Assembly: GCA_963764665.1 (NCBI GenBank)
Contig: CAVXTL010000016.1
Coordinates: 1-64,000, forward strand
DNA length: 64,000 bases
DNA from: JACVRW01 sp963764665
GTDB taxonomy: Bacteria; Actinomycetota; Thermoleophilia; Solirubrobacterales; Thermoleophilaceae
Reading direction: 5' to 3'
Below the pieces are notes generated by a model that searched no databases, had not been told where the DNA came from, and saw only the letters and a program-made list of their open reading frames with translations. Below are positions 1-7,516 of this stretch, piece by piece. The position numbers were made by a program, and so were the translations under genes. The stretch's first letter is position 1; each line of letters begins with the position of its first letter.

Positions 1-896
1 TCGAGCTCCTGCGCGATGGCCAGGGCGATCCCGCCCTTGGCGGTGCCGTGGAGCTTCGTCAGCGCGATCCCGGTCACGTCGACCGCGTCGCGGAAGAGCA
101 GCGCCTGGCGCAGCCCGTTCTGGCCGGTGGTGGCGTCGATCGTGAGCAGCGTCTCGTGCGGCGCGTCGCCGATCCGCCCGGCGATCACCTTTCGGATCTT
201 GCGCAGCTCGTCCATCAGGTGCTGCTGGGTGTGGAGCCGGCCCGCGGTGTCCACGATCACCACGTCGTGGCCGCGCGACTCCGCGGCGTCGAGCGCGTCG
301 TACACCACGGCGCCCGGGTCGGAGCCCGCCTCGCCGCGCACGATCTCGCAGCCCGCCCGCTCGGCCCGCAGGGTGAGCTGCTCGGCCGCCGCGGCCCGGA
401 ACGTGTCGCCCGCAGCCAGCAGCACCGAGCGGCCGATCTCCTCTGGAGGTGCCAGGCCATCTTGCCGCAGGTCGTGGTCTTGCCGCTGCCGTTGACGCCG
501 GTGACCAGTATCACCGTGGGCTGCGCGGTCAGCGGGATCGTGTCGCCCTCCAACCGGGCGGTCTCGGCGAGCAGCTCCCGAAGTCGCCGGGTGGGCCTCG
601 CCGCCGGTGAGCTCCCCGCCCGCGGCCTCGGCCTCCAGCCGCTCCACGATCCGCGCCGTGGTCGGGGCGCCCACGTCCGCGTAGATGAGCGTCTCCTCCA
701 GGTGCTCGAAGGCCTCCTCGTCGAGCGACTGGAACATCGTGGCCTGCAGCTCGGCGCCCAGCGCCTCGCGGGTCTTCGACATGTTGTCGCGCAGGCGGCG
801 GAAGAACCCGCCACGGCGTTGCCCGTCCTCCTCGGTGGGCTCGGCGGCCTCCGGTTCCTCGCCGGTGGCGAACAGTTCCTGCCAGCTTCGGGCCAT
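1..896 (-). CDS. ftsY: Signal recognition particle receptor FtsY (partial, two compensating frameshifts)
   Basis: SRP-receptor GTPase that docks ribosome-nascent chain/SRP complexes at the membrane. Translation from ATG 896 gives an acidic linker and an N domain. The reading frame then leaves the homologous protein near 585-598, where one extra base would explain it. The G1 loop GVNGSGKTTT and KMAWHLQ lie in the neighbouring frame. The original frame resumes near 437-444, where one base appears to be missing, with GRSVLLAAGDTFRAAAAEQL, VVVIDTAGRLHTQQHLMDEL and TKLHGTAKGGIA. No stop interrupts the original frame, so as written it would encode an open product lacking the P-loop. The C-terminus lies beyond the window. 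It follows smc by 33 bases. Identity is certain from the motifs. Whether the lesion is real or an assembly error is open. Confidence 0.9.
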   Translation of the reverse strand, partial: MARSWQELFATGEEPEAAEPTEEDGQRRGGFFRRLRDNMSKTREALGAELQATMFQSLDEEAFEHLEETLIYADVGAPTTARIVERLEAEAAGGELTGGEAHPATSGAARRDRPVGGRHDPADRAAHGDTGHRRQRQRQDHDLRQDGLAPPEEIGRSVLLAAGDTFRAAAAEQLTLRAERAGCEIVRGEAGSDPGAVVYDALDAAESRGHDVVIVDTAGRLHTQQHLMDELRKIRKVIAGRIGDAPHETLLTIDATTGQNGLRQALLFRDAVDVTGIALTKLHGTAKGGIALAIAQEL

Positions 897-929
897 GGCG
901 CGCTGAGGATAGGCGCGCCGGCGCGCCGG

Positions 930-3900
930 CTAGGCGGCGGCTTCCTCGACCGGCCGCCCGGCGAGCTTGCGCGACACCACCTGCGAGACCCCGTCGCCGC
1001 CCATGCTCACGCCGTAGAGCGTGTCGGCGGCGTCCATCGTGCGCTTCTGGTGCGTGACCACGATGAACTGGGCGCGGTCGGCGTAGCGGCGCACCAGCTC
1101 GAGGAAGCGGTCGATGTTGATGTCGTCCAGCGCGGCCTCGACTTCGTCGAGGATGTAGAACGGGCACGGCCGGGCGAGGAACACCGCGAACATGAACGCG
1201 AGCGCCACGAGCGACTTCTCGCCGCCGGACAGGAGCGACAGCCGCTTCGTGGACTTGCCGGGTGGCGTGACCTCGATCTCCACCCCCATCTCGGGCTCCT
1301 CCGCGCCGTCCTGATCCTCCTCGGACGCCTCCTCCTCGTCGCCGGCGGGCACCTCGCCTCCGACCACCGGGCGCGGCACCTGGTCGGCGCGCACGAGGCG
1401 CAGCCGGCCGCGACCGCCGGGGAACAGGTGCTCGACCACGTCCTCGAAGTTCCGTGCCGCGGCGGTGAACGTCTCCTCGAAGCTCTCCTTGATGCGCCGG
1501 TCGGTCTCCTTGATCAGACCCTCGAGCTCGGCCAGGGCGGCCTCGAGGTCGCGTCGCTGCTCCTCGAGCTCCTCGACGTGCGCCACGGCCTCCTCGTACT
1601 CCTGGCCGGCAAGTGGGTTGACCGGGCCCAGCTGCTCGCGTCGCGCACGCAGGCGCTCCACCCGCGAGGTCAGCGCCGCACGCTCCTCGTCGGGCAGCGG
1701 GTCGGCGGCCGGCTCGGGCTCGAGGCCCAGCCGTCCCGCCAGCTCGCCGAGCTCGCGCTCGACGTCGGCGGAGGCGTCGCGCGACTGCTGCGCGGACACC
1801 TCGCTCTCGGTGACCGCCTCGCTGGCTCGCCTGAGCCTGCCCTGAAGCTCGGCCTCCTCGTGCGCGCAGGCGCGCAGCGCCGCGGCGGTCTCATCGCCGG
1901 CCGCGGCCCCCGCCTCCAGCTCCGCGCCAAGCGCGTCGCGCCTGGCCTCCACAGCCGCCAGCGCGGCTTCGAGCGCCCGCGCTGCGCGCTCGGCGGCCCG
2001 GCTGAGATCGGCGTCGGCCTCGATGCCGGTCCTCAGCGCGACCAGCGTGTTCCTGCGCTCGGTCCGCTCGCGCTCCGCGCGCTCGGCCATCCGGCGCTCG
2101 GCGCGGAGGTCGGCGCTCAGACCGGCCCGGCGCACGCCGTCCGGCCCCTCGTCGGCGCTCTCGCGCCTGCGCTCGAGCAGCCACTGCGCCCGCTCGGCCT
2201 CGTCGGTGGCCTCCGTGTGCTCGCGCGCCGCGCGGCGGAGCGCCGCCTCGGCCTCCTCGCGCGCGGCGTCGGCGCCGGCCACCGCTTCCACGGCGCCCTT
2301 GACGGTCGCCTGGGCCTCGGTCTCCTCGGCCGCCGCCGCCTCGGAGTCCGCCACGAGCTGGTCGCGCCGGCCCACCTCCTCGAGCAGTCGCTCTCCCCCG
2401 CCGGCCGGCGCCTGCGAGAGCTCGCCGGTGGCTGCGTCGAGCAGGCGGCCCGAGCGGGTGACGGCCACCCCTCGGAACGAGGCCGAGACCGAGTTCAGCG
2501 AGTCCACCACCCACACGTCGCCCAGGAGCCGCTCGGCGAGGCGCGCCACCCGCTTCTCGGGGGTCACGTGCGCGAGCAGGCGCTTGGCGCCGGCCACGGG
2601 CGACTGTCCCGCCGGGCGTCCGTGGGCTCGCGACGCCACGAGCGCAGTGGCCCCGGAGCCGTCCGCGCCGTCGAGCAGCCGCTCGCCCGCGGGGAGGTCC
2701 TCGACCAGCGCGGCGGTGAGGCGGGCGCCGAGAGCTGCCGAGAGCGCGGGCTCGTACCCTGGCTCGGCCTTGAGTCCCTCCACCAGCGCCGGCTCGCCGC
2801 CAGGGGCAGCGCCGGCGCCGCGCACCAGGCGGTTGAGCGCGGCAAGCTCGGCGCCCGCGTCGGCGGCCCGCGAGCGGGCGGCCTGCACAGCCTGCTCGGC
2901 CTCGCGACGGCGCGTCCTCGCATCCTCGGCGGCGCTCTCGGCGGCGTCGAGCGCCGCGCGTCGGTCGGTCACGGCGGTGCCCAGCTCGGTCGCACGCGCC
3001 CGAGCGGCGACGAGCGCGGCATCCAGGGTCGCCAGCTCGCGGCCGCGGCGCTCCTCGGCGTCGGCGTCCAGGCGCTCCAGCTCGAGCTCCAGGGCCCGCA
3101 TGCGCTCCCCCGCGGAGAGGGCGTCCCAGGCGGCCCGGGCCGCCTCGTCGCCCTCGTCGGGCAGGCGCGGCAGCTCGGCGTCGGGCAGCTTGTCGGCCTG
3201 ATCCTGCGGCTCCGGGGATTCGGACTCGAGCAGGGCGAGCTGGCGCGTGCGCCGCTCGCGCCGGTCCTCGGCGGCGCCCGCCTGGTCGCGCACCCGCTCG
3301 AGGCGCATCTGGATCCGCTCGGCGGCGGAGCCCGCGTCGAAGCGACGGGCCTGGAGCTGCTCGCGCTCGCGGCTCTGGGCGGCGAACGCCTGCTCGGCCG
3401 CCTCGCGGCGGCCCGCCACGTCGGCCAACAGCCGCTCCGCCTCGTCGCGCTCGGCCCGGGCGGCTACTGCGCGCGCCTCGGCCGCAGCAAGGTCGGCGCG
3501 CGCGGTGCGCGCGGAGTCGGCGGCGAGCGCCATCCGCGCCTCGAGCGACTGGCGCTCGATCCGCTCGTGCAGCTCGGCGGCCTCGGCCTGGCGCTTGAGC
3601 GGCCTGAGCCGCGAGCGCGCCTCGCGCTCCACGTCGAGTGCGCGGGAGAGATTCTCCTCGGTGCGCTCCAGCTTCAGCTGCGCGCGGCGGCGGCGCTTGC
3701 GGTGCTTGCCGAGCCCCGCCGCCTCCTCGATCATGAGGCGCCGCTCCTTGGGCCGCGAGAGCACGATCTGCTCCACCTTGCCCTGAGAGACGACCGAGTG
3801 CATCTCCTTGCCGAGCCCGGAGTCCGAGAGCACCTCGAGCACGTCCACCAGCCGGCAGCGCGCGCCGTTCAGGCGGTACTCGCCCTCACCGTCGCGGCCG

Positions 3901-4211
3901 AGGCGCCGGACGATCGAGATCTCGGAGAAGTCGGTGGGCAGCGCACCGTCGGAGTTGTCGATCACGACCTCCACCTCGGCCGCGCCCGAGCCGCCCACGC
4001 CGTGGCCGCCGGCGAAGATCACGTCCTTCATCGTCTGGCCGCGGACGGCCAGCGGGCTCTGCTCGCCGAGCGCCCAGAGCACGCCGTCGGTGATGTTCGA
4101 CTTGCCCGAGCCGTTCGGCCCGACGATCACGGACACGCCCGGACCGAACTCGAGCTTGGTGCGCGAGGGGAAGGACTTGAAGCCCTTCATTGCGATCGAC
4201 CTGAGATGCAT
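930..4211 (-). CDS. smc: Chromosome segregation ATPase SMC
   Basis: Condensin ATPase that organises and segregates the chromosome with ScpA/ScpB. The 1093-residue product has the N-terminal head with Walker A GPNGSGKSN at 31-39, then an Ala/Arg/Glu-rich coiled coil. A hinge lies around 470-620 (AEPGYEPALSAALGARLTAA), followed by the returning coil. The C-terminal head has the ABC signature LSLLSGGEK near 992 and Walker B FYILDEVEAALDD. Length is slightly below the usual 1150-1200, the shortfall being in the coils. ATG 4211 overlaps the rnc stop (TGATG), so it is translationally coupled in acpP-rnc-smc-ftsY. No insertion or frameshift is seen. Confidence 0.97.
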   Translation of the reverse strand: MHLRSIAMKGFKSFPSRTKLEFGPGVSVIVGPNGSGKSNITDGVLWALGEQSPLAVRGQTMKDVIFAGGHGVGGSGAAEVEVVIDNSDGALPTDFSEISIVRRLGRDGEGEYRLNGARCRLVDVLEVLSDSGLGKEMHSVVSQGKVEQIVLSRPKERRLMIEEAAGLGKHRKRRRRAQLKLERTEENLSRALDVEREARSRLRPLKRQAEAAELHERIERQSLEARMALAADSARTARADLAAAEARAVAARAERDEAERLLADVAGRREAAEQAFAAQSREREQLQARRFDAGSAAERIQMRLERVRDQAGAAEDRRERRTRQLALLESESPEPQDQADKLPDAELPRLPDEGDEAARAAWDALSAGERMRALELELERLDADAEERRGRELATLDAALVAARARATELGTAVTDRRAALDAAESAAEDARTRRREAEQAVQAARSRAADAGAELAALNRLVRGAGAAPGGEPALVEGLKAEPGYEPALSAALGARLTAALVEDLPAGERLLDGADGSGATALVASRAHGRPAGQSPVAGAKRLLAHVTPEKRVARLAERLLGDVWVVDSLNSVSASFRGVAVTRSGRLLDAATGELSQAPAGGGERLLEEVGRRDQLVADSEAAAAEETEAQATVKGAVEAVAGADAAREEAEAALRRAAREHTEATDEAERAQWLLERRRESADEGPDGVRRAGLSADLRAERRMAERAERERTERRNTLVALRTGIEADADLSRAAERAARALEAALAAVEARRDALGAELEAGAAAGDETAAALRACAHEEAELQGRLRRASEAVTESEVSAQQSRDASADVERELGELAGRLGLEPEPAADPLPDEERAALTSRVERLRARREQLGPVNPLAGQEYEEAVAHVEELEEQRRDLEAALAELEGLIKETDRRIKESFEETFTAAARNFEDVVEHLFPGGRGRLRLVRADQVPRPVVGGEVPAGDEEEASEEDQDGAEEPEMGVEIEVTPPGKSTKRLSLLSGGEKSLVALAFMFAVFLARPCPFYILDEVEAALDDINIDRFLELVRRYADRAQFIVVTHQKRTMDAADTLYGVSMGGDGVSQVVSRKLAGRPVEEAAA

Positions 4212-4903
4212 CAGGCGGAGGCTCCTTCTTCGAGCGCGCTGAGAGCCTGCAGCGCCGCTTCCTGCTCAGCGCCCTTCTTCGTCTTTCCCTCGCCGCGGCC
4301 GAGCTCGTGCCCTGCCACCTCCGCCACCACCACGAAGCTCCGATCGTGCGCCGGGCCCTGCTCGGCGACCGTCCGGTAGTCCACGAGCTCGGCGCGCCGC
4401 GCCAGCCGCTCCTGGAGCACCGACTTGTAGTCCACCGGGTGCTCGAGTGACTCGTCGATCTCGTCGGCGAACGAGGCCACCACCGCGGGACCGGTGCGCT
4501 CGAACCCGAACTCGAGGTATGCGGCGCCGATGATCGCCTCGCACACCGAGGCGAGCACGCGCTCGGACTCCACGAGCGTGGCCGCGCCGCGGCCCGCCCC
4601 GCCCTCGGGAGCTGCCTCGCGGAGAGCGTCCGGAACCCCCAGCTCGCGGGCCACGCGGGCGCACGAGGCGCCGCTCACGGCCTGCGCCCGCACCTTGGTC
4701 AGCCGGCCGGCCCCGTGGCGCTCGAAGCGCGGGAAGAGGTGGGTGGACACGGCGAGGCTCAGGACGACGTCCCCGAGGAACGCGAGGCGCTCGTACGACT
4801 CCGCCCTGTGGTCGACCCACGAGGCGTGCGTGAAGACCTGCTGCCGGAGCGTGTCCGGCAGCCCCTCGAGCAGATCGCGAAGCGTCTCACGCTTCTGCTG
4901 CAT
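4211..4903 (-). CDS. rnc: Ribonuclease III with altered acidic residues
   Basis: Double-strand-specific endoribonuclease for rRNA and mRNA processing. The 230 residues hold an RNase III domain (about 1-145) and a dsRNA-binding domain (about 155-225, ending GKTKKGAEQEAALQAL). The signature reads ERLAFLGDVVL. E38 and D45 are kept, but the Glu usually at 41 is Ala. The second helix reads VLASVCEAIIGAAYL: the usual Asp is Ser119, while the catalytic Glu is kept (E122). Two of the four canonical metal-site acids are therefore missing. The start ATG overlaps the acpP end by 17 bases, and the stop overlaps smc. Family is certain; full activity is not. Confidence 0.93.
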   Translation of the reverse strand: MQQKRETLRDLLEGLPDTLRQQVFTHASWVDHRAESYERLAFLGDVVLSLAVSTHLFPRFERHGAGRLTKVRAQAVSGASCARVARELGVPDALREAAPEGGAGRGAATLVESERVLASVCEAIIGAAYLEFGFERTGPAVVASFADEIDESLEHPVDYKSVLQERLARRAELVDYRTVAEQGPAHDRSFVVVAEVAGHELGRGEGKTKKGAEQEAALQALSALEEGASA

Positions 4904-5135
4904 GGGCGGCTACGAAGTCGGCGGCCTGGCCGACGGTGAGGATCTTCGCCGCCTCCTCGTCGGGGATCCGGATCCCGTAGCTGTCCTCCAGCTCGACGAC
5001 GAGCTCCACCAGATCGAGCGAGTCCGCCTCCAGGTCCTCCCGGAACCGGGTGCCCTCGGCGATCCGGTCCGGCTCGACCTCGAGCTCGGCCGACAGATGC
5101 CGGCGAATGCGCTCCAGTACGTCTTCGCGCTCCAT
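4887..5135 (-). CDS. acpP: Acyl carrier protein
   Basis: Small acidic carrier that holds acyl chains on phosphopantetheine for fatty-acid and phospholipid synthesis. The 82-residue product has the attachment motif ADSLDLVELV, with the serine near position 39, in a typical four-helix acidic sequence. It sits 7 bases after plsX, whose substrate is acyl-ACP, so the two are functionally linked. The 3' end overlaps rnc by 17 bases. The usual fabD/fabG neighbours are absent; this is a reduced plsX-acpP-rnc arrangement. Confidence 0.95.
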   Translation of the reverse strand: MEREDVLERIRRHLSAELEVEPDRIAEGTRFREDLEADSLDLVELVVELEDSYGIRIPDEEAAKILTVGQAADFVAAHAAEA

Positions 5136-5142
5136 GCAGGAT

Positions 5143-6165
5143 CTAGGCGCTGCCGTCGCTCTCAGGCGTCACCTCGGCGACGCTACCAGCGCGCGCGGAT
5201 CGCAATGCCCCGGCGGCCTCGAGGGCGGCTGCGGTGCGGCCCACCATGTCCTCGTCCACCGCGCGCCGGGCCAGGCCCACCGCGCTGGCGATACCGCGCG
5301 GCCCGAAGCTGCCGTGCGCGACCACCACGGGCTTCCGCAGGCCGAGCAGGATCGCCCCGCCCACCGTCTCCGGATCGAGCTTCTCGCGCAGCTTTCCCAC
5401 CCTGCCGCGGATCAGCAGGCCGCCGAGGGCCGAGACGGGGCTGGACCGGACGGCTTCGGCGATCGAGTCGCGCACGAGCCGCGAGGTGCCCTCCAGCACC
5501 TTGAGCGCCACGTTCCCCGTGAAGCCGTCGGTGACCACCACGTCCGCACCGGCGCCGGGAAGGTCGAAGCCCTCCACGTTGCCCACGAACTCGAGTCCGC
5601 CCGCCCCCTCTATGCGCTCGCGGGCGGTGAGGACGGCGGGGGTGCCCTTGCCGGACTCCTCGCCCACGGACAGGAGGCCGACCCGCGGTCGCTCGTGTCC
5701 GTAGACCGCCTCCATGAAGCACGCGCCCATGTACGCGAACTGCACGAGATGCTCGGGACGCGCCTCCACGCTCGCCCCGGCGTCGAGCAGGAGCACCGGG
5801 CCGCCGGGAATCGGCAGGAGCACCGCGAGCGCCGGCCGGTGCACGCCGCGCAGGCGCCTGATCTGGAGCGTCGCGGCCGCGAGCGTGGGCCCCGTGCTGC
5901 CCGCGGACACGAGCGCGTCGGCTCGGCCGTCGGCCACGGCGCGCGCCGCCTGGACTATCGACGCGTCGGGCCTGGAGCGAACGGCCTGGGCCGGCTCCTC
6001 GTGGCCCCCGATCGTGAGCGGGGCGTCCACCACCTGGACGCCGTCTCCCTCCTGGCCGAGGGCCGCGGCGGGTCCGAACAGCAGCACCTGTGCCCCGGAG
6101 CGGCGCGCTCCCTCGGCGACTGCGGCCGGCCCCTGGTCGGCGCCGTTCGCGTCGACCGCGATCAC
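5143..6165 (-). CDS. plsX: Phosphate acyltransferase PlsX
   Basis: Converts acyl-ACP plus phosphate to acyl-phosphate, the first step of the PlsX/PlsY route to phosphatidic acid. It is peripheral at the inner membrane. The 340 residues begin IAVDANGADQGP (family consensus IAVDAMGGD.AP) and carry SAGSTGPTLAAA, DAGASVEARPEHL, VGLLSVGEE and VVTDGFTGNVALK. The start is GTG 6165, four bases after the rpmF stop, consistent with coupling. Length is normal for the family. Confidence 0.95.
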   Translation of the reverse strand: MIAVDANGADQGPAAVAEGARRSGAQVLLFGPAAALGQEGDGVQVVDAPLTIGGHEEPAQAVRSRPDASIVQAARAVADGRADALVSAGSTGPTLAAATLQIRRLRGVHRPALAVLLPIPGGPVLLLDAGASVEARPEHLVQFAYMGACFMEAVYGHERPRVGLLSVGEESGKGTPAVLTARERIEGAGGLEFVGNVEGFDLPGAGADVVVTDGFTGNVALKVLEGTSRLVRDSIAEAVRSSPVSALGGLLIRGRVGKLREKLDPETVGGAILLGLRKPVVVAHGSFGPRGIASAVGLARRAVDEDMVGRTAAALEAAGALRSARAGSVAEVTPESDGSA

Positions 6166-6169
6166 GGGG

Positions 6170-6370
6170 TCAGGAGTCGTCGTCTACGGCGTCCGGACGG
6201 CGCACGATCACCTCACGCCCGGCGTACGTCCCACAGTTGGGGCATACGCGGTGCGGGAGGCGCGGCTCGTGGCAGCGCGGGCAATGGCGGAGGTGCGGCT
6301 GCTCGATCTTGTGCTGCGAGCGACGCTTGTTGGTCCGCGAATGCGACTGTCTCTGCTTGGGGACGGCCAT
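6170..6370 (-). CDS. rpmF: 50S ribosomal protein L32
   Basis: Zinc-ribbon ribosomal protein of the large subunit. The start is placed at ATG 6370, giving MAVPKQRQSHSRTNKRRS, which matches the conserved L32 N-terminus. An in-frame ATG 21 bases upstream falls in the end of a palindromic repeat and is rejected. The zinc motif is CPRC with CPNCG (four cysteines), so this is the zinc-binding form. It lies in the conserved yceD-rpmF-plsX order. A TAGACT box 10 bases upstream suggests its own promoter after the hairpin that follows yceD. Confidence 0.96.
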   Translation of the reverse strand: MAVPKQRQSHSRTNKRRSQHKIEQPHLRHCPRCHEPRLPHRVCPNCGTYAGREVIVRRPDAVDDDS

Positions 6371-6380
6371 AGGGCGAGGC

Positions 6381-6386
6381 AGTCTA
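6381..6386 (-). promoter_or_regulatory. Putative -10 box of rpmF
   Basis: TAGACT on the minus strand, 10 bases before the rpmF ATG and just downstream of the palindromic repeat that follows yceD. It would allow rpmF-plsX-acpP-rnc to be transcribed separately from yceD. No clear -35 box is visible. Confidence 0.4.
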
Positions 6387-6388
6387 TC

Positions 6389-6425
6389 CATCGGTGCGCA
6401 GCCGGCCGAGCCGGCTGCTTCCGCA
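6389..6425 (-). repeat. Stop-associated palindromic repeat, copy A
   Basis: Minus-strand core GCAGCCGGC-TCG-GCCGGCTGC: a perfect 9-bp stem with a 3-base loop, preceded by GCGGAA and followed by GCACCGAT. It lies 12 bases after the yceD stop and before the rpmF -10 box. It is one of five copies in the window; it may end the yceD transcript but lacks a U-tract. Confidence 0.8.
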
Positions 6426-6436
6426 AGGCGGCGTTG

Positions 6437-6952
6437 CTAGTCGAGCTTCAACTCGCGGAGGGCGGCCCAGCGCGGATCGGGCTCGCTCTCGTGCGCGTGA
6501 TCCGCGCCCGCAGTGTTCAGGTTCTCGCCGCAGATCGTGCAGAGGCCGAGGCAGTCCTCCGAGCACACGATCTGCGTGGGAAGGGCGAGCGCCAGGCCGT
6601 CGCGGACCCAGGCCGACACGTCGAGGTCCTCGCCCTCGACGTACGGAGAGCTCAGCTCCTCGCCGCCGCCCGGCTGGTCCACCTCTCGGAGGTCCACCGC
6701 CACGGCCTGCTCCGCGGGGTCGAGGCAGCGCATGCACGGCCCCTCCAGCGCGGCTTCGAAGCGCACCCGCAGCGAGTAGCCGGTCGTGGTGTGGTCGACG
6801 TCGAGCCGCGCATCGACGAACCCGTCCCGGACCCCGTAGCGCTGACCGCCGAAATCGAAGCCCGCGACGGGCACCTCGAGGAGCAGCTGCCTGCCCTCGC
6901 CCGACCCGAGCATGAGCCGCCCGAGGTCGAGAATCTCGGTGCGCTGACCCAT
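6437..6952 (-). CDS. yceD: YceD family protein (DUF177)
   Basis: Conserved protein found beside rpmF across bacteria and implicated in 23S rRNA accumulation; its biochemistry is poorly defined. The 171 residues have the usual GPCMRCLDPAE cysteine pair in the middle and a C-terminal cysteine cluster (CSEDCLGLCTICGENLN) typical of the family. Start ATG 6952 is supported by a TAGGCT box exactly six bases upstream, which would give a leaderless mRNA. Confidence 0.9.
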   Translation of the reverse strand: MGQRTEILDLGRLMLGSGEGRQLLLEVPVAGFDFGGQRYGVRDGFVDARLDVDHTTTGYSLRVRFEAALEGPCMRCLDPAEQAVAVDLREVDQPGGGEELSSPYVEGEDLDVSAWVRDGLALALPTQIVCSEDCLGLCTICGENLNTAGADHAHESEPDPRWAALRELKLD

Positions 6953-6958
6953 GGCCCG

Positions 6959-6964
6959 AGCCTA
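6959..6964 (-). promoter_or_regulatory. -10 box of leaderless yceD transcript
   Basis: TAGGCT followed by six bases and then the ATG of yceD. This spacing puts the transcription start on or next to the start codon. Confidence 0.55.
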
Positions 6965-6998
6965 GCGCCAGCCGCCTGTCTCGGCCCTGGATGCGGTC

Positions 6999-7030
6999 GG
7001 GGCGCACCCGGCCGAGCCGGGTGCTTCCGC
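6999..7030 (-). repeat. Stop-associated palindromic repeat, copy B (compensated stem)
   Basis: Minus-strand core GCACCCGGC-TCG-GCCGGGTGC. Relative to the other copies, one base pair of the stem is swapped on both sides, so pairing is preserved. It starts directly at the TAG stop of the VOC gene (TAGCGGAAGCACCC). Likely an RNA 3'-end structure. Confidence 0.8.
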
Positions 7031-7413
7031 TACTGCTTGACCTCGATCAGCTCGATCCGGTAGCCGTCGGGATCGCGCACGAAGCAGATCATCGGCCCCT
7101 CGGTGCGGCCTCCCGGGCGGTACGGAGGCTTCTCAGGCTCGATGCCGTCGGTGCTCAGCGCGCCGAGGGTGTCCTCAAGGTCGTCGACCGCGATCGCGAT
7201 GTGGTTGTAGCCGGTGCCGAGCTCGTAGGAGTCCACGCCGTGGTTGTAGGTCAACTCGAGGCGGGGATCCTCTCCCGGCAGGCCCATGAACACGTTGATC
7301 GCCTCGTCCCCGATGGGCATGCGGGCGGCTTCCTGGAAGCCGAGCTTCTCGTAGAAGGCGACCGAGCGATCGATGTCGCCGATCCGGTAGCACGTGTGAA
7401 GATAAGAGGGCAC
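7030..7413 (-). CDS. VOC family protein (glyoxalase I-like)
   Basis: Small metal-dependent lyase or isomerase-type protein of the vicinal oxygen chelate superfamily, 127 residues with two paired beta-alpha-beta-beta-beta modules. The candidate metal ligands of glyoxalase I are all present: His6 (LHTCYRI), Glu near 53 (RLELTYN), His near 71 (YNHIAIAV) and Glu near 122 (YRIELIE). Lactoylglutathione lyase, or a mycothiol/other-thiol equivalent, is possible; substrate is inferred only. GTG 7413 is fixed by a TAGCCT box six bases upstream. The gene is inserted in an otherwise core chain. Confidence 0.85.
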   Translation of the reverse strand: MPSYLHTCYRIGDIDRSVAFYEKLGFQEAARMPIGDEAINVFMGLPGEDPRLELTYNHGVDSYELGTGYNHIAIAVDDLEDTLGALSTDGIEPEKPPYRPGGRTEGPMICFVRDPDGYRIELIEVKQ

Positions 7414-7419
7414 GGGCGG

Positions 7420-7425
7420 AGGCTA
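7420..7425 (-). promoter_or_regulatory. -10 box of leaderless VOC gene
   Basis: TAGCCT, six bases, then GTG. Same geometry as several other genes in the window. Confidence 0.55.
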
Positions 7426-7443
7426 TCGCCCCCGAAACTGCAA

Positions 7444-7477
7444 GAGCCGCGCCCCTCCCGTAGGAGAAGCGCGGCTC
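7444..7477 (-). terminator. Hairpin terminator after the LPXTG gene
   Basis: Perfect 9-bp stem GAGCCGCGC / GCGCGGCTC with an inner CTCC/GGAG pairing, 40 bases after the LPXTG gene stop. On the minus strand it is followed by TTGCAGTTT, a weak T-rich tail. Confidence 0.6.
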
Positions 7478-7516
7478 GGCAGTACGTCGTTCGCTCTCTT
7501 GGTGAGCTGGCCCTAC

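Noticed and set aside
48..4379. A 1443-residue plus-strand open frame
   Set aside because: Antisense shadow of smc and ftsY; Leu/Arg/Ala-rich, no domain, and the minus strand encodes recognisable proteins.
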